Shown here in pieces: positions 1 to 6,319 of a DNA stretch of 10,489 bases. The number at the start of each line of letters is the position of its first letter. Positions within the stretch are counted from its first letter, which is position 1. Under the pieces are notes generated by a model. It saw only the letters and a program-made list of their open reading frames with translations, had not been told where the DNA came from and made no database searches. A program made the position numbers and the translations under genes. Origin of the DNA: Clostridia bacterium (GTDB lineage Bacteria; Bacillota; Clostridia; CAKSNL01; HGM11501); contig JAFPCL010000080.1 of NCBI GenBank assembly GCA_017390225.1, positions 1 to 10,489 of the forward strand, read 5' to 3'.

Positions 1-1189
1 AAGCATTGCCTTCTTCGTAACCATCATAGTAGTCTTCGATGGAGCAGTAGTCGGTGATCAGCGTGGAGTCTGCAGCATTAATAATAGCAAGATCACGGAC
101 ACCTATGTAGTCACCGGTGTTAGCGGGAGCACCCTGTTGATACAAGGTCATGGTGTATTCATCGGTGCCGCACTTAACGGTATGGGAGCTTGCCTTGCCG
201 TCGGGTGCATACAAGTTAACCGTACCATTGGCAATATTCTTGCCGTCAACGGTAACCGTTTGACCTGCAACGGGTTCGATAGCCATTTCCCAAAGCCTTG
301 CATCGTAAGGAACGGATGCTGCAATGGTCATCTTTGCATTGTCAACAGTGATAGCCTGTGCGGAAACGTCCTTGAACTTGAACTGAGTGTAGCTGTAGGT
401 TCTACCATTGTCGTTGGAAGAAACGTTTGCAATCAGAACGTTTGCAAATTCTGCTGCAACGTAGGTATGTTCGTGAAGCCAGATACCGATGTAACCGGGA
501 TTCTGCAGGGTCTTAACGTCTGCGGAACCACGAGCATTGTTCTTGCCGTTCTGCACGTCATAAACGGTAACACGGCTGTTGGAAACACAGTTGCGAACTT
601 CGCCGACGGGTTCCCATGTTGCGCCGCAGTCCAAAGAGATGTAAACATAAATGGTAGAGCCACCGCCATCGTAGAAACGAATACGCTTCTTGGTACCGTC
701 TGCGTTGGGCTTATCCAAATAATATTTCTGTTCAAACTCCAATCTGGGAAGAGAGAAACCGCTACCGCTCATGTCGCCCCATTCACCCTGGGAACGAACA
801 TACAGTGCGTCATAACCCAAGAACATCCAAACGCCCTGTGCGCTGTTGGAGGGGTTGTCGGTGTTGTTGGCCAGACGGAAACCGACATATGCCATTTCGT
901 AGGCTTTGTTGGTACCGGTGAGCAATACATCAAATTCGAATACAGCGGGGGTTTTGATTGCTTCGGAAGCAAAGAAACCACCGTGACCTTTAACGGAGTT
1001 GATAGCCTTCAAAACACCGTTGGAGATACCGGGAGAGTAAGCACCCAGCTTTGTGGTGAAGTTCCACATGTTGGAAGCATCCAAAGCGTTGAAGTCCAAA
1101 GAAACCTGGCTGCTGAAAGCAGCATTTGCCATGATAACACCGGAGATCAACGTGAGAACGCATAAGAGAATTGCCATACACTTTTTCAT
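1..1189 (-). CDS. Secreted protein of unknown function, possible concanavalin A-like beta-sandwich (3' end outside window)
   Basis: Open on the minus strand from an ATG at 1189 to the left edge, 396 codons with no stop, so the C-terminus is missing. The start is fixed by an AAAGGAG ribosome site just upstream and by a clear signal peptide: MKK, a hydrophobic core at residues 5-20, and a likely cut after Ala-Asn-Ala 21-23. The mature part is rich in Asn, Gly, Ser and aromatic residues. Residues about 28-255 alternate short beta-strand-like runs (FEFDVLL 84-90, YVGFRLANN 101-109, GVWMFLGYDALYV 119-131, IYVYISLDCGATW 180-192, GYIGIWLH 232-239), a pattern resembling LamG/concanavalin A-like sandwiches. 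Residues about 265-350 look like a second beta-rich domain. No catalytic motif, LPXTG or dockerin is seen in the visible part. It is transcribed away from the metabolic operon. The reading frame and export are near certain; the fold is a guess and the function is unknown. Confidence 0.8.
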   Translation of the reverse strand, partial: MKKCMAILLCVLTLISGVIMANAAFSSQVSLDFNALDASNMWNFTTKLGAYSPGISNGVLKAINSVKGHGGFFASEAIKTPAVFEFDVLLTGTNKAYEMAYVGFRLANNTDNPSNSAQGVWMFLGYDALYVRSQGEWGDMSGSGFSLPRLEFEQKYYLDKPNADGTKKRIRFYDGGGSTIYVYISLDCGATWEPVGEVRNCVSNSRVTVYDVQNGKNNARGSADVKTLQNPGYIGIWLHEHTYVAAEFANVLIANVSSNDNGRTYSYTQFKFKDVSAQAITVDNAKMTIAASVPYDARLWEMAIEPVAGQTVTVDGKNIANGTVNLYAPDGKASSHTVKCGTDEYTMTLYQQGAPANTGDYIGVRDLAIINAADSTLITDYCSIEDYYDGYEEGNA

Positions 1190-1267
1190 ATTCTGTTCTC
1201 CTTTCAATTTTACATCGTCCGAACCATGCTTTTTGTGCACAGTCCTTTCGATATTCCATGCATATCA

Positions 1268-1296
1268 ATTATATACAAAAAGTGCAAGTCTGTATA
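1268..1296 (-). promoter_or_regulatory. Candidate promoter of the leftward secreted-protein gene
   Basis: Read on the minus strand, TATACA (1296-1291; four of six matches to TTGACA) is followed after 17 bp by a perfect TATAAT (1273-1268). Transcription would start near 1260, giving a leader of about 70 nt before the ATG at 1189. The -10 is strong but the -35 is weak and the area is A/T-rich, so this is only a plausible call. Confidence 0.4.
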
Positions 1297-1308
1297 TATG
1301 TATTCTTG

Positions 1309-1331
1309 TTCTGTTATTCTGTTTTCCTGTT
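1309..1331 (+). repeat. Imperfect tandem octamers, possible upstream operator
   Basis: Three 8-bp-spaced units are seen: TTCTGTT at 1309, TTCTGTT at 1317 and TCCTGTT at 1325. The segment TTCTGTTATTCTGTTTT (1309-1325) matches 14 of 17 positions with the tandem octamer inside the rightward promoter (1469-1485), exactly 160 bp away. It lies just upstream of the candidate leftward promoter. A role as an auxiliary site for the adjacent DeoR-family regulator is inference, and the stretch is T-rich, which raises the chance of coincidence. Confidence 0.35.
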
Positions 1332-1408
1332 GTTTATTTCATATTTTTTTCGGTTTTTTGTGCAAAATCCCAAATTGATGCATTGTGTCTTGGCAAAAAG
1401 GTACATGT

Positions 1409-1459
1409 TGTGAAAAATGTTCGTTCGTGTGAAAATCATGTGAAAAATTAACATTTTTC
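1409..1459. repeat. TGTGAAAA direct repeats overlapping a 10-bp inverted repeat, candidate regulator site
   Basis: TGTGAAAA occurs at 1409, 1428 and 1439, spaced 19 and 11 bp, close to two and one helical turns. The same block contains a perfect inverted repeat, GAAAAATGTT (1412-1421) with AACATTTTTC (1450-1459), separated by 28 nt and ending two bases before the -35 box at 1462. The position suits binding of a repressor or activator. The protein that would bind is unknown. Confidence 0.4.
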
Positions 1460-1461
1460 TC

Positions 1462-1490
1462 TTGACAGTTGTGTTATTGTGTTATATAAT
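1462..1490 (+). promoter_or_regulatory. Consensus sigma-A promoter of the deoR-to-lplA operon
   Basis: A perfect -35 TTGACA (1462-1467), a 17-bp spacer and a perfect -10 TATAAT (1485-1490). Initiation is expected near 1497, leaving a leader of about 30 nt before the regulator start. Such a strong promoter normally needs tight repression, which fits a DeoR-type repressor as first gene. It is the only convincing promoter found for the seven rightward genes; the later gaps are 35 nt or less. Confidence 0.9.
1469..1485 (+). promoter_or_regulatory. Perfect tandem octamer in the promoter spacer, candidate operator
   Basis: TGTGTTAT is repeated head-to-tail at 1470-1477 and 1478-1485, filling the space between the -35 and -10 boxes and touching the first base of the -10. 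A protein bound here would block RNA polymerase. DeoR-family repressors often recognise short repeated T/G-rich elements near their own promoter, so autoregulation is a reasonable inference. A related copy lies at 1309-1325. Confidence 0.45.
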
Positions 1491-1514
1491 AATGTAGGAT
1501 GACAAAAATACGGC

Positions 1515-1532
1515 AAAGGAGGGTATATGGTG
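1515..1532 (+). promoter_or_regulatory. Ribosome site of the regulator, with two possible start codons
   Basis: AAAGGAGGG (1515-1523) precedes adjacent ATG (1527) and GTG (1530) codons in the same frame. From the AAGGAGG core the gap is 4 nt to ATG and 7 nt to GTG. The GTG therefore has the more usual spacing and may be the real start, shortening the protein by one residue. Confidence 0.6.
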
Positions 1533-2291
1533 AACGAGAGATTGAAGGAAATGGCTGAATTCATCCGTCTGCACCAGACGGTCACTTTATCTGCGCTCCA
1601 AAAAAAGTTTCCCGATGTATCCTCTATGACACTTCGTCGCGATTTGATTAAATTGGAGGATGCAGGGCTGATTGTTCGCATTAAGGGCGGCGCCCGTTCT
1701 CTGTCTGCCTTTGCCGACATATATAATAAGGAAGATTCTTTTTCCAAACGTATTCATCAAAATGTGGAGCAGAAGGCAGAAATTGCCCAAAAGGCAAAAA
1801 AGCTGATCGGCTCCGAGCGGTCGCTTTATTTGGATCCGGGCACAACGGTTTTGCATCTTGCCAACTGCCTTCCCAAAAGCGGCCTGTTTTTATGTACCAA
1901 CGGCCCCAATATTGCGTTAGAGCTTTTAAAGCACACCAATTGTGATGTGTTTCTGGTCGGCGGACAGTTGGGGAGGGAAAACGTCTGTGTGGCAGGTCCC
2001 ACAGCCATGGAATATATCAAAGACGTCAATATTGAGCTTGCCTTTTTTGCCGCCTCGGGCTTCACGCCGGAAGCAGGGTTTACTTGTGCCAACGGCAACG
2101 AATGTGCGCTCAAGCGTGCTATTGCCGAGAAAGCCGGGCGAGTGATTGTGCTGATGGATTCGTCCAAGCTCGGCAGGCAAATGCCTTACACCTTTGCAAC
2201 CACAGAGCAGGTGGATATTTTGGTATCAGACAGCGCATTTCCTTCTGATGTTGCGAATAAGCTTCGCAGCTCAGGGTTAGATGTGATATAA
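1527..2291 (+). CDS. DeoR-family transcriptional repressor
   Basis: 254 residues, the normal length for the family. The N-terminal winged helix-turn-helix covers about residues 3-58, with the typical recognition region SSMTLRRDLIKLEDAGLIVR (32-51) and wing IKGGA (52-56). The C-terminal DeoR sensor domain (about 80-245) keeps its marks: YLDPGTT (101-107), VGG (144-146), a lysine at 196 in ECALKRAI and DSSKLG (211-216). This domain binds phosphorylated sugars in known members. The gene sits 25 nt before the sorE-like gene and directly behind the strong promoter, so it most likely represses its own operon until a polyol- or ketose-phosphate releases it. Codon use is less biased than in the enzyme genes, as expected for a scarce regulator. 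Family certain; ligand inferred. Confidence 0.93.
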   Translation: MVNERLKEMAEFIRLHQTVTLSALQKKFPDVSSMTLRRDLIKLEDAGLIVRIKGGARSLSAFADIYNKEDSFSKRIHQNVEQKAEIAQKAKKLIGSERSLYLDPGTTVLHLANCLPKSGLFLCTNGPNIALELLKHTNCDVFLVGGQLGRENVCVAGPTAMEYIKDVNIELAFFAASGFTPEAGFTCANGNECALKRAIAEKAGRVIVLMDSSKLGRQMPYTFATTEQVDILVSDSAFPSDVANKLRSSGLDVI

Positions 2292-2316
2292 AAAAACATT
2301 TGAGGAGGAACCTACA

Positions 2317-3573
2317 ATGAAAACAAAAGCAGTCAGATTGTATGGCAAGGAAGACTTGCGTCTGGAGGAATTCGATTTGCCGGAAATTAAAGATGATGAG
2401 ATTTTAGCTCACATTATTTCCGACTCCGTATGTATGTCTACCTTCAAAGCCGCAGAACAGGGTGCAGACCACAAGCGCGTTCCCAATGACATTGCAGAAA
2501 ATCCGATTATTGTCGGTCACGAATTCTGCGGTGAAATCGTTCAGGTCGGCGCAAAATGGGCACATCAATTCAAGGCAGGTCAGAAATTCTCCATTCAGCC
2601 CGCATTAAACTACAAGGGAAGCCTTGAGGCTCCCGGTTATTCCTATCGTTATATCGGCGGCGATGCCACCTACGTTGTAATCCCCAACGAAGTTATGGAA
2701 ATGAACTGCCTTTTGAACTACGAAGGCGATGCTTTCTTCTATGGCTCTTTGGCAGAACCCATGAGCTGTATTGTCGGCGGCTATCATGCCAACTACCACA
2801 CCACCGGCGGTTCTTATGTTCATGACATGGGTATCGTTGAAGGCGGCAACCTTGCTATCCTTGCCGGTGCAGGCCCCATGGGTCTTGGTGCTATCGACTA
2901 TGCTATCCATTGCGACCGCAAGCCCGCTTTGGTTGTTGTTACCGACGTTGATGATGCTCGTCTTGCCCGTGCCGCCGAAATTCTTCCCGTGGAAGAAGCT
3001 GCAAAGAACGGCGTTAAGCTTGTCTACATCAACACCCGTGACAAAGATGATTCCTGCCTGATGGATCTCACCGACGGCAAAGGCTTCAATGACGTTTATG
3101 TATATGCTCCCGTAAAGCCTGTTGTAGAGCAGGGCGACAGAATCCTTGCAAAAGACGGTTGCCTCAACTTCTTTGCCGGTCCCGTTGACAACAAGTTCTC
3201 CGCTATGTTCAACTTCTACAACGTGCACTACAATGCAACCCACCTTGCAGCCAACTCCGGCGGCAACACCGATGATATGATTGAATCTCTGCAGATGATG
3301 GAAAAGGGTCTTATCAATCCTGCCGCCATGATCACCCATATCGGCGGTTTGAATGCTGTTATCGACACCGTTTTGAACCTCCCGAACATCAAGGGTGGTA
3401 AGAAACTGATTTACACCAACATTGATCTTCCCCTGACCGCTATCGACGATTTCGAAGCTCTGGGTGCAGATAATGAAATGTTCAAAGAATTGGCAACCAT
3501 TTGCAAGAAGCACAATGGTTTGTGGAATGCAGAAGCAGAAAAATATCTGCTGGCAAACGCAAAAGCCATCTAA
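2317..3573 (+). CDS. sorE: L-sorbose-1-phosphate reductase-like zinc-type dehydrogenase (SorE family)
   Basis: 418 residues, medium-chain dehydrogenase/reductase fold. From memory it resembles enterobacterial SorE along nearly its whole length, including the N-terminal MKTKAVRLYGKEDLRLEEFD, the QGADHK stretch (49-53), IIVGHEFCGEI (64-74), CLNFFAGP (282-289) and SGGNTDD (314-320). Likely catalytic zinc ligands are Cys39 and His68-Glu69, with Glu147 as another candidate. The Rossmann motif is GAGPMG (184-189), with an acid (Asp210) after the second strand, favouring NAD. The four-cysteine structural zinc loop of many alcohol dehydrogenases is absent. SorE reduces L-sorbose-1-P to D-sorbitol-6-P; here the direction and exact polyol-phosphate are not proven, and a butanediol-type dehydrogenase is a weaker alternative. 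The ribosome site is GAGGAGG, and three in-frame TAA codons (3571-3579) end the gene. Confidence 0.78.
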   Translation: MKTKAVRLYGKEDLRLEEFDLPEIKDDEILAHIISDSVCMSTFKAAEQGADHKRVPNDIAENPIIVGHEFCGEIVQVGAKWAHQFKAGQKFSIQPALNYKGSLEAPGYSYRYIGGDATYVVIPNEVMEMNCLLNYEGDAFFYGSLAEPMSCIVGGYHANYHTTGGSYVHDMGIVEGGNLAILAGAGPMGLGAIDYAIHCDRKPALVVVTDVDDARLARAAEILPVEEAAKNGVKLVYINTRDKDDSCLMDLTDGKGFNDVYVYAPVKPVVEQGDRILAKDGCLNFFAGPVDNKFSAMFNFYNVHYNATHLAANSGGNTDDMIESLQMMEKGLINPAAMITHIGGLNAVIDTVLNLPNIKGGKKLIYTNIDLPLTAIDDFEALGADNEMFKELATICKKHNGLWNAEAEKYLLANAKAI

Positions 3574-3597
3574 TAATAAAACAAGGAGGAATATAAA

Positions 3598-4560
3598 ATG
3601 ATCGAATTGGTAAAGGGTAAAGCCGCTGCTAAAATTCGTATTAGCACCGAAGGTCATCCGATCGTCACCTATTTGGGTGAAGAAAAGAAAGACGGCGCAG
3701 TATACGTTGAAGGTGTAGGTTCTTTCTCCTGCTCCGCACCCCAAGGCAGTGGCCGTCTGTACAACAAAATTGCTATCATCACCGGTAGTGCACAGGGCTT
3801 CGGTAAGGGTATTGCTGAGGAAATGTACGCCAACGGTGCTTACACCGTCATCGCCGACCTCAACTACGACATGGCAAAAGAAGTCGCAGATTCTCTGGGC
3901 GACCGTGCTTTCGCCGTTAAGGTCGACGTCAGCAACGAAGAATCCGTTGCCGCTATGATTGAAGAAACTGCTCTTCGTCTGGGCGGTCTGGATATTTTCG
4001 TTAACAACGCAGGTGTTGCAAAAGCAGGTTCTCTGACCGAAATGGAACTGAACACTTTTGATTTTGTCACCCGCATCAACTACAATGCATATTTCCTGTG
4101 CACCAAGTATGCCAGCGAAATCATGAAAGCACAGTTTGAAGCCGACAACGAATACTATGGCGATATCGTTCAGGTTAACTCTAAGTCGGGTCTTGCCGGT
4201 TCTAACAAGAACTTTGCCTATGCAGGCAGTAAGTTCGGCGGCGTAGGTCTCACCCAGAGCTTTGCTTTGGAGCTGGTTCCTTACCGCATCAAGGTCAATG
4301 CTGTTTGCCCCGGCAACTACTACGAAGGACCCCTCTGGAGCGATCCTGAAAAGGGACTTTTCATCCAGTATCTGAACGCCGGCAAAGTTCCCGGTGCAAA
4401 GACTGTGGAAGACGTTCGTGAATCTTACGTCAGCAAGGTTCCGATGCGCCGCGGTTGCTCCCCCAAGGATGTCACCCGTGCCATTATGTACTGCGTTGAA
4501 CAGGAATATGAAACAGGTCAGGCCATTCCGGTGACCGGCGGACAAATCATGTTGAAATAA
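3598..4560 (+). CDS. srlD: Sorbitol-6-phosphate 2-dehydrogenase-like short-chain dehydrogenase with N-terminal extension
   Basis: 320 residues; classical SDRs are about 250-270. The SDR domain begins near residue 55: ITGSAQGFG (61-69) binds the cofactor, NNAG is at 136-139, Asn161 lies in the helix before the active site, and the catalytic set is Ser195, Tyr208 and Lys212. The stretches NSKSG (194-198), KFGGVGLTQS (212-221) and KVPMRRGC (280-287) are those I recall from E. coli SrlD, which oxidises D-sorbitol-6-P to D-fructose-6-P with NAD. Together with the preceding SorE-like enzyme it would connect L-sorbose-1-P to glycolysis. The first 54 residues have no counterpart in SrlD; they are in frame and led by a strong AAGGAGG site (3583-3589), so the start at 3598 is well supported. 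Polyol-phosphate dehydrogenase is likely; the precise substrate is inferred. Confidence 0.82.
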   Translation: MIELVKGKAAAKIRISTEGHPIVTYLGEEKKDGAVYVEGVGSFSCSAPQGSGRLYNKIAIITGSAQGFGKGIAEEMYANGAYTVIADLNYDMAKEVADSLGDRAFAVKVDVSNEESVAAMIEETALRLGGLDIFVNNAGVAKAGSLTEMELNTFDFVTRINYNAYFLCTKYASEIMKAQFEADNEYYGDIVQVNSKSGLAGSNKNFAYAGSKFGGVGLTQSFALELVPYRIKVNAVCPGNYYEGPLWSDPEKGLFIQYLNAGKVPGAKTVEDVRESYVSKVPMRRGCSPKDVTRAIMYCVEQEYETGQAIPVTGGQIMLK

Positions 4561-4595
4561 TCCGCTTGTCAAGATTAAATATAGGAGGTTAAAAA

Positions 4596-6299
4596 ATGGC
4601 AACAGTTGTAATTATGCCCCGTCAGGGGCAAAGCGTAGAAAGCTGTATCCTTACAAAATGGCATAAGCAAGTCGGCGATGCCGTTAAGGTTGGCGATGCG
4701 CTGTTCGAGTACGAAACCGACAAATCTTCCTTCACCGAAGAAGCTACCGCAGAAGGTGTTCTTCTGGCAGCTTTCGCCCAGGAAGGCGACGAAGTTGTCT
4801 GCCTGGACAACGTTTGCGTGATCGGTGCCGCCGGTGAAGATATCTCCGGCATTTCCGGTGGTTCTGCCGCCGAAGAAGCTCCGGCTCCTGCACCCGCTGC
4901 TGCTCCTGTAGCTGCCGCACCTGCCGCTGCTCCCGTAGCCAAAGAAGTTAAAATTCCCGATGGTGTTACCGTTGTGATTATGCCCCGTCAGGGTCAGAGT
5001 GTGGAAAGCTGCATTCTCACCAAATGGGACAAGCAAGTTGGTGACGCTGTTAAAGTCGGCGATGCTCTGTTCGAGTATGAAACCGACAAATCTTCCTTCA
5101 CCGAAGAAGCTACCGCAGAAGGCACTCTTCTGGCAGCTTTCTGGGCAGAAGGGGATGAAGTCGTCTGCCTGGACAACGTCTGTGTGATTGGACCCCAAGG
5201 CACCGATGTTTCCATGCTGGCGCCCACCGCTGAAGAAGCTGCTGCTCCTGCCGCTGCTCCTGTAGCCGCCGCTCCGGTTGCTGCCGCAGCTGCTCCCGTT
5301 GTAGCCGCCGCTCCTCAGGAAGGCTTTATTGCCATCAGCCCCCGCGCTCGCAAGGCTGCTGAAAAAGCACACGTTGACTACCGTTTTGCCACGGGCACAG
5401 GCCCCAAGGGCAGAATCGTTGAAAAAGATATCGAAGCACTGGTTAAAGCAGGCGTTGGCTTCACCGGCGCTGCTATGCCCTTTGCTGATGGTCAGAAGGA
5501 TGGCACCGGCTTTGGCGGTCGCGTATCCGTTGAAGACCTGAACAAAGCTCCCGTAGCCGCTGCTGCTCCTGCCGCTGCCGCCGCTCCCGCTGCTGTGGAA
5601 GAAGCAGAAACTTGGGAAGAAAAGCTGCCCGGCATCCGCAAGGTTATTGCAAAGAGCATGCATGCTTCTCTGTCCACCATGGCACAGCTCACCCTCAACA
5701 CTTCCTTCGATGCCACCGAAATTATGGCATTCCGTTCCAAAGTCAAGAACAACATGGAATCTCTGGGTCTTGCCAACATCACCTTAAACGACATCATTTT
5801 GTACGCCGTTTCCCGTGTGCTTCCCAACCATCCGGCTCTGAATGCACACTTCTTCGACGACAAGATGGTATACTTCAAGAATGTTCAGCTGGGTATGGCT
5901 GTTGACACCCCCCGCGGCCTCATGGTTCCCACCATCCGCAATGCCAACAAGCTCACCCTGAACGAAATCGCCGTAGAAAGCAAGAAAATGGCAAAAGATG
6001 CACAGGCAGGCTCCATCAATCCCGACCTTCTGACCGGCGGTAGCTTCACCGTTACCAACCTGGGCAGCATGGGCATTGAATCCTTCACGCCTGTCATCAA
6101 TCCGCCCCAGACCGGTATTTTGGGTGTTGACACCGTTGTTCAGCGTCCCAAGATGGTCAACGGCGAAATGAAGCTGTATCCCGCTATGGGTCTTTCCCTT
6201 ACCTTCGACCACCGCGCCATCGACGGTGCACCTGCCGCTAAGTTCCTGAAAGAACTTGCCGCAACTCTTGAAAACTTCAGCATTCTGCTGGCAAAATAA
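4596..6299 (+). CDS. Dihydrolipoamide acyltransferase (E2) with two lipoyl domains
   Basis: 567 residues, the structural core of a 2-oxoacid or acetoin dehydrogenase complex; it carries the acyl group on lipoyl-lysine and transfers it to CoA. Order: lipoyl domain 1 (3-77, lipoyl Lys43 in ETDKSS); Ala/Pro linker (93-116); lipoyl domain 2 (125-199, Lys165); Ala/Pro linker (212-240); E3/E1-binding domain (245-283, ISPRARKAAEKA, GTGPKGRIVEKDI); a second short GTGFGGRVSVEDL motif (303-315); third Ala/Pro linker (318-334); catalytic domain (about 341-567) with FDHRAIDG (537-544, His539 and Asp543). The ribosome site AGGAGGT (4583-4589) fixes the start, which opens directly into the lipoyl domain. 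It is flanked by E3 and E1, and lplA follows. Whether the acyl group is acetyl or something else cannot be read; hence no pdhC/acoC symbol. Confidence 0.93.
   Translation: MATVVIMPRQGQSVESCILTKWHKQVGDAVKVGDALFEYETDKSSFTEEATAEGVLLAAFAQEGDEVVCLDNVCVIGAAGEDISGISGGSAAEEAPAPAPAAAPVAAAPAAAPVAKEVKIPDGVTVVIMPRQGQSVESCILTKWDKQVGDAVKVGDALFEYETDKSSFTEEATAEGTLLAAFWAEGDEVVCLDNVCVIGPQGTDVSMLAPTAEEAAAPAAAPVAAAPVAAAAAPVVAAAPQEGFIAISPRARKAAEKAHVDYRFATGTGPKGRIVEKDIEALVKAGVGFTGAAMPFADGQKDGTGFGGRVSVEDLNKAPVAAAAPAAAAAPAAVEEAETWEEKLPGIRKVIAKSMHASLSTMAQLTLNTSFDATEIMAFRSKVKNNMESLGLANITLNDIILYAVSRVLPNHPALNAHFFDDKMVYFKNVQLGMAVDTPRGLMVPTIRNANKLTLNEIAVESKKMAKDAQAGSINPDLLTGGSFTVTNLGSMGIESFTPVINPPQTGILGVDTVVQRPKMVNGEMKLYPAMGLSLTFDHRAIDGAPAAKFLKELAATLENFSILLAK
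4602..5192 (+). repeat. Internal duplication encoding the two lipoyl domains
   Basis: 4602-4826 and 4968-5192 are 225-bp direct copies offset by 366 bp. The encoded domains match at 71 of 75 residues (His/Asp, Val/Thr and Ala-Gln/Trp-Ala changes). At the DNA level the copies differ at 19 of the first 99 positions but at only 1 of the next 54 (4701-4754 against 5067-5120), the stretch encoding the lipoyl-lysine loop. Confidence 0.95.
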
Positions 6300-6319
6300 A
6301 GAAAGGAAGTATCACGCAC

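Noticed and set aside
137..1165. 342-codon plus-strand open frame at the left end
   Set aside because: The minus strand here gives a continuous protein with a ribosome site, signal peptide and secreted-protein composition. The plus-strand frame has no ribosome site and unnatural composition.
1053..1451. Plus-strand open frames across the divergent intergenic region
   Set aside because: They are short, T-rich and rich in Phe, Cys and Ile, start inside the opposite gene and run through the promoter elements. They look non-coding.
2605..4602. 665-codon minus-strand open frame spanning the two dehydrogenase genes
   Set aside because: It covers two well-supported genes on the opposite strand, and shows no family motifs. 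It is another codon-bias shadow.
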